Assembly (NCBI GenBank): GCA_937127205.1 | Contig: CAKZLS010000412.1 | Span: forward strand, 1-27,099 | Reading direction: 5' to 3' | Length of the DNA stretch: 27,099 nucleotides | From: an uncultured Rhodospirillales bacterium | GTDB taxonomy: Bacteria; Pseudomonadota; Alphaproteobacteria; Rhodospirillales; Defluviicoccaceae | Shown: positions 1-8,337 of the stretch, in pieces | How positions within the stretch are numbered: position 1 is the first letter of the stretch | How the letters are laid out: each line of letters begins with the position of its first letter | Position numbers and translations under genes: made by a program | Notes under the pieces: generated by a model | What the model was told of the DNA's origin: nothing | The model's database searches: none | The model's input: the letters and a program-made list of their open reading frames with translations, nothing else

Positions 1-293
1 CCGCGGACGGTTGGTACGCAGAAGCGGGCCGGGCGGACGAAGGCGTATAGCTCCAGTAAGTCGAAAGCTGAAAACAACGGCGCGCCCAACCGCTGCGCTA
101 CCGCTTTCCGATGACAAACGAACGGCGCGGTACCCGCGGCAATGCGCTTAGCCGCCTCGGTTTTGGCAACGGTCTCGACTTCTCCCGTGGGCCAAAGCCA
201 TATGGCATGGTGCATGCCCACGGCCACGGCGGGCGCGTCGGGAAGCCGCGCGCGGGCGGCGGAGCGGGTGGCGGAAGAAGGGGCGCCATTCAT
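1..293 (-). CDS. DinG-like ATP-dependent DNA helicase, N-terminal fragment (partial at window edge)
   Basis: A minus-strand frame opens with ATG at 291-293 and stays open for 97 codons to the left edge, so only the N-terminus is present. The segment reading FDLLELYAFVRPARFC, followed by VPTVRG, resembles the N-terminal region that precedes the helicase core in alphaproteobacterial DinG/Rad3-type (superfamily 2, XPD-like) helicases; this is recognised from memory, not from a search. The Walker A, Fe-S and DEAH parts would lie outside the window, so helicase activity cannot be confirmed here. No clear Shine-Dalgarno precedes the ATG, and an in-frame TTG nine bases upstream is a possible alternative start. 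The gene lies downstream of, and on the same strand as, the hydrolase at 396-1199, with about 100 bases between them. Confidence 0.65.
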   Translation of the reverse strand, partial: MNGAPSSATRSAARARLPDAPAVAVGMHHAIWLWPTGEVETVAKTEAAKRIAAGTAPFVCHRKAVAQRLGAPLFSAFDLLELYAFVRPARFCVPTVR

Positions 294-395
294 GTTGGTC
301 AATATAGCCGCTGCGTGCTTAGCGCACCATGGAGGGTCGCGGGGCAGAAATCTACATCCGGGCCCCTTGTTGCACCGGCACCGAAGATGCGCGTG

Positions 396-1199
396 TCAGT
401 CAGCCGTTTCTGTCCGTCCGCATATCTTTGCGATGGCGTTGAAGTAGAGGCCCCTGCCAGCCATCAATAGATCGTTGTGGCCAGCCCCGGGAACCTTGAC
501 CAGAGTCTTGTCGGCCGCAGGTGAAGCCTCGTAGAGGTCAATACCGTCGCCCACGGGGATGATCCAATCACGCTCGCCGTGGATGATCAAGGTCGGCAAA
601 TCGGCCCGCGCGATCTTCTCGAGGTTGCCGAACCCGTCGCGGGCCTCCTCCGCGCCTGGAACTTGCAGGTAGCCGATCCGTTCAATGAGTGCGAATGTGT
701 GGGCGAAGCCGCTCTCGATAATGAGCCCGGCGAGGTCATCCCGACACGTGTCAACGACCTCCATCGCCGCGGCACTGCCCAGCGACCGCCCCATGACATA
801 CAGGTCGCCTCCGCCCACGCCTTTGTCGGCGAGGACATCGCGCACCTGTCGGAACGAGGTCCGCGCATCGTTGATCAGCGCGCTCGACGTCGGCTCCCCA
901 TCGCTGGCGCCATATCCGCGATAGTCGATCACGAAAAGCGTGATCCCCAGAGCGGTATAAAGCGGCGCGATGCTGTCGTAGTCTGATGCGATCTCGCCAT
1001 TTCCATGGAAATAAACAATAACGGGCGCCCCCGGCTGCGCGGCATAGATCTTTGCGCCCACCGAAAGATCGCCATCCACCGGAATTCGCACGTTGTGAAC
1101 GCCGGAGACCAATCGCGGAACGCCGGCTTCGCGCCGCGGGTAGAACAACACGCCCTGCACTTCCGGCCGATCGAGGACCGCGTATGTCTTCTCCGTCAT
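396..1199 (-). CDS. alpha/beta hydrolase, BEM46/ABHD13-like
   Basis: This 267-residue protein is a serine hydrolase of the alpha/beta fold, probably cytoplasmic since no signal peptide is seen. The oxyanion-hole motif HGNG is at 65-68, followed by DYRGYGASDG at 92-101, as in the BEM46/ABHD13 group. The nucleophile elbow GRSLG places Ser139. Asp211 (GERDWIIP) and His241 (GAGHND) complete a catalytic triad at the expected spacing. The length is normal for the family. The substrate cannot be read from sequence; an esterase or thioesterase acting on a small acyl ester is possible. The ATG at 1199 is preceded by a GGGA-rich stretch on the minus strand. It is divergent from the RND operon, with a shared 371-base intergenic region. 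Confidence 0.88.
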   Translation of the reverse strand: MTEKTYAVLDRPEVQGVLFYPRREAGVPRLVSGVHNVRIPVDGDLSVGAKIYAAQPGAPVIVYFHGNGEIASDYDSIAPLYTALGITLFVIDYRGYGASDGEPTSSALINDARTSFRQVRDVLADKGVGGGDLYVMGRSLGSAAAMEVVDTCRDDLAGLIIESGFAHTFALIERIGYLQVPGAEEARDGFGNLEKIARADLPTLIIHGERDWIIPVGDGIDLYEASPAADKTLVKVPGAGHNDLLMAGRGLYFNAIAKICGRTETAD

Positions 1200-1570
1200 C
1201 GTCCCATCCCATTTTCATCCTGAAAATCCGGGCCTTGGTTCTTGTTTCACAACCCGGTCGGCACCTCAGCACCAAACACTTTCCATTACTCCGCCCGGAA
1301 CAGCAAATCATCTGAAAAGTTCAGGTGGCCGGTTTCCGTAGGCCTATATCGACGCATTCGTGCTGTACCGGGCGTTTCAGCACCAGGCGTTTGGTTGTTC
1401 TTCGGTTGCGCTCACGGCGGTCGGTTCGGCAATTTTCTATCGCAGCAAATCGGTTCTATTGTGAAATTATTCGCTCATTGCTAGGTTGTGGCGAAAGTTT
1501 GAAATATTGCGGTCCAAGGTCCGATTTACTCTTCCTCGGCCGTTTGCCAATTACAATCCAGTGGAAAGAC
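1200..1570. other. intergenic region between divergent hydrolase and RND operon
   Basis: This 371-base stretch separates two divergent transcription units and must hold their promoters. The sequence from about 1270 to 1520 is visibly more AT-rich than the flanking genes. Frames open across it, including an upstream extension of the adaptor frame from 1325, but they have no recognisable protein content. No regulator gene adjoins the efflux operon, and I saw no convincing long operator palindrome. Confidence 0.6.
1459..1487 (+). promoter_or_regulatory. weak sigma70-like promoter candidate for the RND operon
   Basis: TTGTGA (1459-1464) and TAGGTT (1482-1487) are separated by 17 bases and lie about 85 bases upstream of the adaptor start. 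They match the -35 consensus at 4 of 6 positions and the -10 at 3 of 6, so this is only a candidate. Confidence 0.2.
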
Positions 1571-2806
1571 ATGCCCAATCGACCGGTCGGACACCGACAC
1601 TCTGCTAGAAAGCTCGCGGGGTTCCTTAGCGGGATCCTGACCGTCGCGTTGTTGGCGGGCGCTTGCGAGGAAAAAAATACGTATGTGGCGCCGCCACCGC
1701 CAAAAGTAACCGTGGCCCAACCGGTCAAGAAGCCGGTTACCGAATATCTGGAGTTCACGGGCAATATTGCCGCGGTGCAGACCGTGGAGTTGCGCGCTCG
1801 CGTCGAAGGTTATCTGGAGGAGATATTTTTCAAGGATGGCGACTTGGTCAAAAAGGGCGACCTGTTGTTCCAAATCGAACAGGCCCCCTATATAGCGGCG
1901 GTCAACCAAGCGAAGGGCAACGTGGCCCGGGCGCAGGCAGCGCTCAAGCAGGCCAGGCTCACGGCCAACCGGAGGCAGCAGGCCGGCCGTTCCGGTGCCA
2001 TCAGCAAACAGCAAGTGGACGAAGCCGTGGCCCAGGCGGATGCCCAGGCGGCCGAGGTGGCGTCGTTGAAAGCGGCCTTGGAAACCGCCGAACTCAACCT
2101 TGGCTACACCAAGATTTACGCGCCTTTTGACGGCCGCATCGGCCGCCGGCTTGTGGATCCCGGAAATTTGGTGGGCGCCGGCGAAGACACCCTGCTGGCG
2201 GAGATCAACCAAATCGAGCCCGTCTACGCCTACTTTACCATTAACGAGCGAGCCCTGCTTCCGATCTTGGAAAAACGAAAAACCGAAAATCCCGGAGCGA
2301 GCGCGAGCGACGGGACCCAACCATTGCTCCTTGGGTTGGCGACCGACGAGGGTTACCCGCACAAGGGATTTCTAGACTTCGCGGCCATTACTCTCGACGC
2401 CGGAACCGGAACCTTGCAACTCCGTGGGATTTTCAAGAATCCCGATCGCCAGCTCCTTCCGGGGCTATTCGCAAAAATAAAAGCTCCCGTCAGCAAGGAC
2501 GCGGACGCAATTCTGGTACCCCAACAGGCTGTCGGCTTCGATCAACAGGGCGAATACGTAATGGTGATCGGTCCGGACGACACGGTGGAGCGGCGCGGCG
2601 TCGAACAAGGCGCGCTCGCGGATGACATGCGCGTCATCAACAAGGGACTGAAGGGCGACGAGCAGGTTATTGTCGCCGGGCTAATGCGCGCGATTCCGGG
2701 GCGAAAGGTAACGCCCGTATCCGCAAAAGAAGCGGCGGAGGCCGCGCGTAAAGCCAAAACCGCCGACTCGACCCAGGGCTCCTCGGCGCCCTCGCCGAAA
2801 CAATAG
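1571..2806 (+). CDS. RND efflux periplasmic adaptor (membrane fusion protein), AcrA/MexA-like
   Basis: This 411-residue protein would link an inner-membrane RND pump to an outer-membrane channel. The N-terminus (residues 1-36) is basic, then hydrophobic, ending in LLAGAC, so the protein is probably secreted and lipid-anchored; Ala rather than Leu at -3 makes the lipobox slightly atypical. A biotinyl-lipoyl half-motif (RVEGYLEEIFFKDGDLVKKGDLLF) precedes an Ala/Gln-rich helical hairpin, and the second lipoyl half (LGYTKIYAPFDGRIGRR) follows. The beta-barrel and membrane-proximal domains come next, and the C-terminus is a Lys/Ala/Ser-rich tail. The frame is open from 1325, but I chose the ATG at 1571 because GTGGAAAGAC precedes it and the signal peptide begins there. 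The pump gene starts 18 bases downstream. Confidence 0.93.
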   Translation: MPNRPVGHRHSARKLAGFLSGILTVALLAGACEEKNTYVAPPPPKVTVAQPVKKPVTEYLEFTGNIAAVQTVELRARVEGYLEEIFFKDGDLVKKGDLLFQIEQAPYIAAVNQAKGNVARAQAALKQARLTANRRQQAGRSGAISKQQVDEAVAQADAQAAEVASLKAALETAELNLGYTKIYAPFDGRIGRRLVDPGNLVGAGEDTLLAEINQIEPVYAYFTINERALLPILEKRKTENPGASASDGTQPLLLGLATDEGYPHKGFLDFAAITLDAGTGTLQLRGIFKNPDRQLLPGLFAKIKAPVSKDADAILVPQQAVGFDQQGEYVMVIGPDDTVERRGVEQGALADDMRVINKGLKGDEQVIVAGLMRAIPGRKVTPVSAKEAAEAARKAKTADSTQGSSAPSPKQ

Positions 2807-2824
2807 CCGGGACGCCCAGCACCC

Positions 2825-5800
2825 ATGTCGAAATTCTTCATCGATCGGCCGATCTTCGCCAACGTCATCGCGATCGTCATCATCATTCTTGGCGCGGTGG
2901 CGATATTTCAGCTCCCGATTTCGCAGTACCCGAACATCGTTCCGCCGACGGTTCAGGTGACCACCAGTTATCCCGGTGCCAACGCCGAAGTGGTCGCCAA
3001 TACGGTGGGCATTCCCATCGAAAACCAGCTCAACGGTGTCGAAGGCTCGATCTACATGCAGTCCACCAGCGGTAGCGACGGGAGCTACACACTGACGGTG
3101 ACGTTCGAGGTGGGAACGGATCTCGACGCGGCGCTCACCCTGGTGCAGAACTTCGCCAACGCCGCGCTATCGCAATTGCCGTCCGTCGTCCAGGCTCAGG
3201 GCGTCACCGTACGCAAGGTGTCCACCAACATTCTGCAGGTGGTGAGCCTCTACGCCGACGATGGGCAGTTCGACGAGACCTTCCTGAGTAACTACGCCGT
3301 CATCAATCTGCAGTATCCCCTCGGCCGGATCCCCGGTGTGGGTCAGGTCAAGGTCGTGGGCGCCGGGTCGTACGCCATGCGGATTTGGCTCGATCCGGAG
3401 AAACTGCGATCGTTCAACCTGACCGTTCTCGACGTGCAACAGGCCATTGCGCAGCAAAACACCGCCGTGGTCGCCGGCCAAATCGGTGGCCCGCCGGTAC
3501 CCGAGAGCCAAGTCTTCCAATTTACCATCAACGCGGTCGGCCGACTCTCGGAGGTTTCCGAGTTCGAGAATATCATCGTCAAAAGTGATCGCGGCGAGAG
3601 CGCGCGGGTCATCCGCCTGAAGGACGTCGCGCGGGTGAATTTGAGCCAGCAGAGCTTTGCTAACTTTTCCGGGCTGAGTGGGAAGAAGGCGGCTCATATC
3701 ATTGTTTATGCGCTGCCCGGGGCCAATGCGCTCGACGTCGCCAAAAAGATCCGCGCGGAAACGGCGAAACTGAGCCAGACCTTCCCGGAAGGCCTTAAGT
3801 ACGCGATCTACTACGACACCACGATCTTTGTCGAGGACGCCATCGAGGCGGTTTATCACACACTTTTCGAGGCCGGCCTTCTCGTCCTCATCGTTATCTT
3901 CGTGTTCCTGCAGAATCTTCGGGCAACCCTGATTCCGGCTTTCACCATACCGGTGACCATCATTGGCGCATTCGCGGCCATGTCCATGCTTGGTTTCAGC
4001 ATCAACCTGATGACGTTGTTCGCTGTCATCCTGGCCATCGGCATCGTCGTCGACGACGCCATCATCGTCGTCGAGAACTCCGCGCATTACATGGAAAAGG
4101 GAATGTCGCCGCGTGACGCCGCGATCAAGGCGATGAGCGAATTGACCGGGCCGATCATTGGCGTCACCCTGGTGCTTACGGCCGTGTTCCTGCCGGCTTC
4201 GTTCATTCCGGGCATTACCGGGCAACTGTTCCGCCAGTTCGCGCTCGTCATCGCGTCGACGGCGATCCTCAGCGCGTTGATCGCGCTGACCCTGAGCCCG
4301 GCTCAGGTTCCCCTGTTCCTGCGCCCGCCCGATAAGGATAAGAAGCCAAACAAGGTTTCCCGGGTCTTTTTCGGCGGTTTCAACAAGGGTTATCAGGCGG
4401 CCGAGGACGTCTACATGGGCATCGTTCGCCGCATGGTCGGCAGCCCGAAGATTTCGTTGCTGATTTTCGTCGCCGTGATCGGCGTGGCCGGCTGGCAGTT
4501 CTCCCGGCAACCTACCGGTTTTCTTCCCACCGAAGACCAGGGATACGCCATCGTCTTCGCGACACTTCCCGATGCCGCTGCCCAACCGAGGGTCAAGGCG
4601 GTTTCCGACAAAGTCAATGCCGTGCTCGAAAATGCCCCCGGCATTGCCAATTGGGTCACCATCGGCGGGCTTTCCATTGTCGACAACGCAAACGTGAGCA
4701 ACGTGTTTTCGACCTTCGTGATTTACGAAAGCTGGGAAGAACGCGGGAAAGACCTTAGTCAGGACGCGATCGTCGCCAACCTGAAGAAGGAATTGGCCTC
4801 TATCGACGAGGCGGCGATTGCGGTTCTGATCCCGCCGCCGATTGCCGGCCTTGGACAATCGGGCGGTTTCCAAATGATGATCGAGGATCGGCGTTCTCTC
4901 GGTCTCATGGAATTGCAGAAAGCCGCGATGGAAACGGTTTATGCGGCCCGCGCTCAATCGAGCCTGGAAGGTGTGATCACGACCTTCAATGCCCGCAGCC
5001 CGCAGCTTTTCCTGGACATCGACCGGACCAAGGTTGAGTCGCTGGACGTGCCCATCGGCGACGTGTTCCAGACCCTTCAGGCCTATATCGGATCTGTCTA
5101 CATCAATCTGTTCAACAAATTCGGCCAGAGCTTCCAGGTCCGCATGCAGGCCGACGCGCCTTATCGCCTCGAGCCGGAAAATATCGCCGAGCTTTATGTT
5201 CGCAATACTAAGGGCGAGATGGTGCCATTGGGTACGATGATCGATGCGCGGCGCACCGTCGGTGCCGAACTGGTTACCCGCTACAACCTTTATCCCGCGG
5301 CGGCCATACTCGGCGGCCCGGCGCCCGGGTCCAGCTCCGGCGAAGCACTCAGTCTGATGGAACAGGTAGCAGACGCCACTTTGCCGAACGGCATGGCCTA
5401 CGAATGGACGACGACGGCCTATCAGGAGCAGCAGGTCGGAAATACGGCTTACTTCATCTATGCGCTGTCTATCGTCCTGGTGTTCCTCGTTCTCGCCGCT
5501 CAGTATGAAAGCTGGACCAATCCGGGCGCAGTGATTCTAGTGGTGCCCATGGCAATGGTCGGGGTTCTGCTGGCGCTGATCGTCCGGCAATTCGACAACA
5601 ACCTCTATACCCAGGTCGGCCTCGTTCTCATGATCGGTTTGGCAAGTAAGAACGCCATTCTGATCGTCGAGTTCGCGCGCGAATTGCGGGCCGAGGGCCA
5701 CTCCATCGCCGAGGCCGCCATTGAAGCCACTCAGCGGCGGTTCCGGGCCATCGTTATGACCTCGTTCGCGTTCATCTTAGGCGTGGTTCCGCTGCTGACC

Positions 5801-6001
5801 GCATCGGGCGCCGGCGCCGCCAGCCAGCAGGCCATCGGCACTGTGGTGTTCGGCGGCATGCTGGCGTCGACGCTGATTGCAATTCCGTTCGTGCCGGTTT
5901 TCTATGTGCTGATGCAGGGACTCAGCGAACGCGGAAAGAAAGCGAAAAAAACCGAACCCGTGTCCGCTTCTTCGGAGGATCAGATCAATCCGGCAGAATA
6001 G
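2825..6001 (+). CDS. RND multidrug efflux transporter permease, HAE1 family (AcrB/MexB-like)
   Basis: This 1058-residue protein has the full length of a hydrophobe/amphiphile efflux RND pump, a homotrimeric proton antiporter of the inner membrane. It opens with MSKFFIDRPIFANVIAIV, the classic HAE1 N-terminus. The first long periplasmic loop follows TM1. TM4 carries the paired proton-relay aspartates (D410-D411 in GIVVDDAIIVVEN), and TM10 carries the matching Lys942 in GLASKNAILIVEFA. All twelve TM segments and both porter loops appear intact. It is co-transcribed with the adaptor just upstream. No outer-membrane TolC-type gene is adjacent, so the channel is presumably encoded elsewhere. The substrates are unknown. 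It ends 9 bases from the convergent cbpM stop. Confidence 0.96.
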   Translation: MSKFFIDRPIFANVIAIVIIILGAVAIFQLPISQYPNIVPPTVQVTTSYPGANAEVVANTVGIPIENQLNGVEGSIYMQSTSGSDGSYTLTVTFEVGTDLDAALTLVQNFANAALSQLPSVVQAQGVTVRKVSTNILQVVSLYADDGQFDETFLSNYAVINLQYPLGRIPGVGQVKVVGAGSYAMRIWLDPEKLRSFNLTVLDVQQAIAQQNTAVVAGQIGGPPVPESQVFQFTINAVGRLSEVSEFENIIVKSDRGESARVIRLKDVARVNLSQQSFANFSGLSGKKAAHIIVYALPGANALDVAKKIRAETAKLSQTFPEGLKYAIYYDTTIFVEDAIEAVYHTLFEAGLLVLIVIFVFLQNLRATLIPAFTIPVTIIGAFAAMSMLGFSINLMTLFAVILAIGIVVDDAIIVVENSAHYMEKGMSPRDAAIKAMSELTGPIIGVTLVLTAVFLPASFIPGITGQLFRQFALVIASTAILSALIALTLSPAQVPLFLRPPDKDKKPNKVSRVFFGGFNKGYQAAEDVYMGIVRRMVGSPKISLLIFVAVIGVAGWQFSRQPTGFLPTEDQGYAIVFATLPDAAAQPRVKAVSDKVNAVLENAPGIANWVTIGGLSIVDNANVSNVFSTFVIYESWEERGKDLSQDAIVANLKKELASIDEAAIAVLIPPPIAGLGQSGGFQMMIEDRRSLGLMELQKAAMETVYAARAQSSLEGVITTFNARSPQLFLDIDRTKVESLDVPIGDVFQTLQAYIGSVYINLFNKFGQSFQVRMQADAPYRLEPENIAELYVRNTKGEMVPLGTMIDARRTVGAELVTRYNLYPAAAILGGPAPGSSSGEALSLMEQVADATLPNGMAYEWTTTAYQEQQVGNTAYFIYALSIVLVFLVLAAQYESWTNPGAVILVVPMAMVGVLLALIVRQFDNNLYTQVGLVLMIGLASKNAILIVEFARELRAEGHSIAEAAIEATQRRFRAIVMTSFAFILGVVPLLTASGAGAASQQAIGTVVFGGMLASTLIAIPFVPVFYVLMQGLSERGKKAKKTEPVSASSEDQINPAE

Positions 6002-6010
6002 GGTGGTCGT

Positions 6011-6343
6011 CTACCGCTGCAGCTTTTCCAGCTGCTGCGTGAGTGAATGCACTTGGGCGCGCAAAGACTCGACTTCATCCAGCAGTTCCAGAGTTACAGC
6101 GAGCCCCGGAGCGTTGATTTCCAAGTCCCGTTGCAGCCGCAGCGCCCGGCGCGACCGCATCACGGAAACAGCGGAAAACCGCCACGATGTCGGCTTGTCC
6201 CCCCGCGCTTGAATGATTCCGGCCTCGACCATTTCCACCACACGCTCGGCATGAACCCCGCAGACTTCACAGATGTCCTTCAGCCCATACTGGGTGGCTT
6301 CGTCGACGATTTCCGCGGTGAAGGCCTCGATCTCTTTCGTCAT
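6011..6343 (-). CDS. cbpM: chaperone modulator CbpM
   Basis: This 110-residue protein matches CbpM, the small protein that binds the J domain of CbpA and inhibits its co-chaperone activity. A MerR-like segment containing LKDICEVCGVHAERVVEMVEAGII lies at about residues 20-45. It is followed by WRFSAVSVMRSRRALRLQRDLEIN and a C-terminal helix rich in Leu, Glu and Gln suited to coiled-coil dimerisation. The length fits the family (about 100 residues). It starts four bases after the cbpA stop, the standard cbpA-cbpM order, so the two are surely translated from one mRNA. The stop is only 9 bases from the convergent RND pump stop. Confidence 0.9.
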   Translation of the reverse strand: MTKEIEAFTAEIVDEATQYGLKDICEVCGVHAERVVEMVEAGIIQARGDKPTSWRFSAVSVMRSRRALRLQRDLEINAPGLAVTLELLDEVESLRAQVHSLTQQLEKLQR

Positions 6344-6347
6344 GGTC

Positions 6348-7328
6348 TCAGACTCCGAGTGTTGTGCGCGGGTTGAACGCCATTTGCTTTGCCATCGTCT
6401 CCATAAGCGCCCGGTCCTCGGCGCTGTCTACGGGGGGCAAGGTGATCTGCAATACGACATATTGGTCGCCGGGAGGGGTTCCCGGCAGTCCGCGTCCCTT
6501 GAGCCGCATTTTCCGGCCGCTTTGGGCATTCGGCGGAATGGTCAGATTGACGGCACCGCCAAGGGTTGGCACCTTTACACTCGAACCAAGCGCGGCTTCC
6601 CAGGGGGTTACCGGTAACACCAGGATCACGTCCCGCCCTTCCACCGTATACAAGGCATGCGGCTGGAGATCGACTTCCATGTAGAGATCGCCATTGGGCG
6701 CGCCGCCGAAACCCGCGCCCCCCTGCCCTCGCAGCCGGATATTTTGGCCCTGGGTCACACCCTTGGGAATTTTGACGTTCAGCGTCTTGGTCTCGGGGAC
6801 AGGGTGTCCTTCGCCGTCATACCGATGGGTTTGCAGAGAGATGGCGCGGGTCGACCCTTCATAGGCTTCCGCTAGGGTCACCGAAATCCGGTAGTGAGCA
6901 TCCTCACCGCGAACGGCGAAGGTCGACCCTCCCGAGCGCGCTCCCGTACGGTCTCCACCGGTAGAGTACGATTTCCGCGCTGTACCATGACGGAAAATGC
7001 TGTCGAAAAAGTCGCTGAAGTCTGCCGTATCGGCCGTCGTGTAACCGCCGTCGCTGAAATCCGCCCCCGATTGCCAGCCGGGAGGCGGCTTGAATTCTCC
7101 GCCCGCGGAGGCTCCATACTTGCGCAATTGATCATATTCCTCGCGCTTCGCCGGATCTTTGAGGACTTCGTAGGCTTCGCCCAATTCCTTGAATTTTTCG
7201 CCCGTATCCTTGTCTTTGTTGAGGTCCGGGTGATGCTTGCGCGCAAGGGTTCTGTAGGCCTTTTTGATATCGTCGGGGGCGGCGTCCTCCGGCACGCCCA
7301 TGATCTCATAATAATCCTTGAACTGCAT
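6348..7328 (-). CDS. cbpA: DnaJ-class co-chaperone CbpA (curved-DNA-binding-protein family)
   Basis: This 326-residue type II J protein stimulates DnaK ATPase, and in E. coli its homologue also binds curved DNA. The J domain covers residues 1-70, with the HPD tripeptide at 33-35. A Gly/Ser/Phe-rich linker follows (about 75-135). Two beta-sandwich substrate-binding domains come next, with no DnaJ-type Cys-rich zinc finger between them, which separates CbpA from DnaJ. Basic residues suited to DNA contact are present, but DNA binding here is inferred from family. At 326 residues it is slightly longer than E. coli CbpA. The adjacent cbpM supports the assignment. A GGAGAT motif lies a few bases before the ATG. 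Confidence 0.93.
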   Translation of the reverse strand: MQFKDYYEIMGVPEDAAPDDIKKAYRTLARKHHPDLNKDKDTGEKFKELGEAYEVLKDPAKREEYDQLRKYGASAGGEFKPPPGWQSGADFSDGGYTTADTADFSDFFDSIFRHGTARKSYSTGGDRTGARSGGSTFAVRGEDAHYRISVTLAEAYEGSTRAISLQTHRYDGEGHPVPETKTLNVKIPKGVTQGQNIRLRGQGGAGFGGAPNGDLYMEVDLQPHALYTVEGRDVILVLPVTPWEAALGSSVKVPTLGGAVNLTIPPNAQSGRKMRLKGRGLPGTPPGDQYVVLQITLPPVDSAEDRALMETMAKQMAFNPRTTLGV

Positions 7329-7412
7329 GAAATCTCCGGATCGGACTGGTTGAGTTCGCGGCTGTTAGCAACCTCGGCGCTCAATATATCCAATCATCAC
7401 CCGCGTCACCAG

Positions 7413-7436
7413 AACCCTAGTTGGGATCGTAGGGTT
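7413..7436. repeat. perfect 7-bp inverted repeat between cbpA and the lipoprotein gene
   Basis: AACCCTA (7413-7419) and TAGGGTT (7430-7436) are exact reverse complements around a 10-base loop. The element lies upstream of cbpA and downstream of the lipoprotein gene on the minus strand. It could be a factor-dependent terminator for the lipoprotein gene or an operator for cbpA. No T-run follows it on either strand. Confidence 0.4.
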
Positions 7437-7534
7437 GCTTACGCGGACACGCTTGTCGGACCCAGGCGAACAAACCAATTTATAAGAGATATATTGTTAT
7501 CCGAGTACAAACGTCACCCGCTCGCGACGTGTTT

Positions 7535-8182
7535 CTATTGTTGCGATACCGGTGGCTCTATCGGATCAACGGGGTCCCACGTATCCAGGCTCGGGGCGGC
7601 CATATCGTCTCTCTCGGGCGCCGGTGGCGAAGTGCCAACAATATCCGGATCGACCCAGCCGCCACCTCCTGCGCTGCCGCTTTCCGTACCCCTGCCGCTT
7701 TCCGTGCCGCTGCCGCTGGCAGTCCTGTCGGTGCGCGGATCTTTCAATATGCGGGTATACTTACCGCTATACTGAACCAGCACCTGGGTACCATCGGCGA
7801 TTGGTGCCGTGTCGTCGTCCTTGTTTTGCACAATCGTGACCGTTCTACCGTCGTCCATCTCCACGACGTACTCGGTGCCTTCGCCACTATTGATCTGCTG
7901 CTCGGTGACGTAACCCACGCCCGCGCCGAGGACAGCGCCGAGAAGCCCGGCCCAGCCCGAACCGAACACCAAACCGCCCGTCGCACCTCCGATTGCGCCG
8001 CCGGCAACAGGACCGGCCACGGAGGTTCCGCCTTTCACATCGACGGATCGGGATGCGACGACCGTGCCGCTAGCCGTCTCAATGGTGCGGCCGACATCTG
8101 CGGAGTCATACGTGGTCGACGACGCGCTCGCGCACCCGCTAACCAGCAAAACGGCAATCAGAACGCCAACGACAGCTTTCAA
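7535..8182 (-). CDS. glycine-zipper lipoprotein, SlyB/17-kDa-antigen-like
   Basis: This 215-residue protein starts with a lipoprotein signal (MKAVVGVLIAVLLVSGC), with lipidated Cys17 in a good lipobox (LVSGC). Residues about 55-95 form a glycine zipper (GPVAGGAIGGATGGLVFG, then GAVLGAGVGYV), the helical hairpin of the SlyB/Rickettsia 17-kDa antigen group that inserts in or crosses the outer membrane. A small beta domain follows (YVVEMDDGRTVTIVQ to VLVQYSGKYTRI), then a low-complexity Gly/Ser/Thr/Glu and Pro/Asp tail. The start is TTG at 8182, with GGCGAG about 9 bases upstream. Role is probably outer-membrane integrity or stress response, by analogy only. It is divergent from the surface-antigen-like gene at 8338. 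Confidence 0.82.
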   Translation of the reverse strand: MKAVVGVLIAVLLVSGCASASSTTYDSADVGRTIETASGTVVASRSVDVKGGTSVAGPVAGGAIGGATGGLVFGSGWAGLLGAVLGAGVGYVTEQQINSGEGTEYVVEMDDGRTVTIVQNKDDDTAPIADGTQVLVQYSGKYTRILKDPRTDRTASGSGTESGRGTESGSAGGGGWVDPDIVGTSPPAPERDDMAAPSLDTWDPVDPIEPPVSQQ

Positions 8183-8199
8183 TGTTTTTTTCTCGCCTG

Positions 8200-8229
8200 T
8201 TGTTAGTTTGGCGGATCACACCCTAATAT
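8200..8229 (+). promoter_or_regulatory. candidate promoter for the kinase/FHA/vWA operon
   Basis: TTGTTA (8200-8205) and TAATAT (8224-8229) are 18 bases apart in the AT-rich divergent intergenic region. The -10 overlaps a perfect 10-bp palindrome, TAATATATTA (8224-8233), that could serve both strands. Assignment is by consensus and position only. Confidence 0.3.
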
Positions 8230-8337
8230 ATTATCGCACAGTCGGATTATCACCCATGTGCATAGAGAATTAAATATCGGTTCGTGATCATTGCAACGAT
8301 TACGCTTCAAGATTGTGTGAATATTGTGGCTGGAAAC

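Noticed and set aside
1325..1570. N-terminal extension of the RND adaptor
   Set aside because: The extension is Arg/Ser/Cys-rich with no adaptor homology, and the lipoprotein signal begins at 1571.
3167..4957. 596-codon open frame on the minus strand
   Set aside because: It lies fully antisense to the HAE1 pump gene and shows His/Asp/Arg-rich composition with no family motif; it is a shadow of the GC-rich coding strand.
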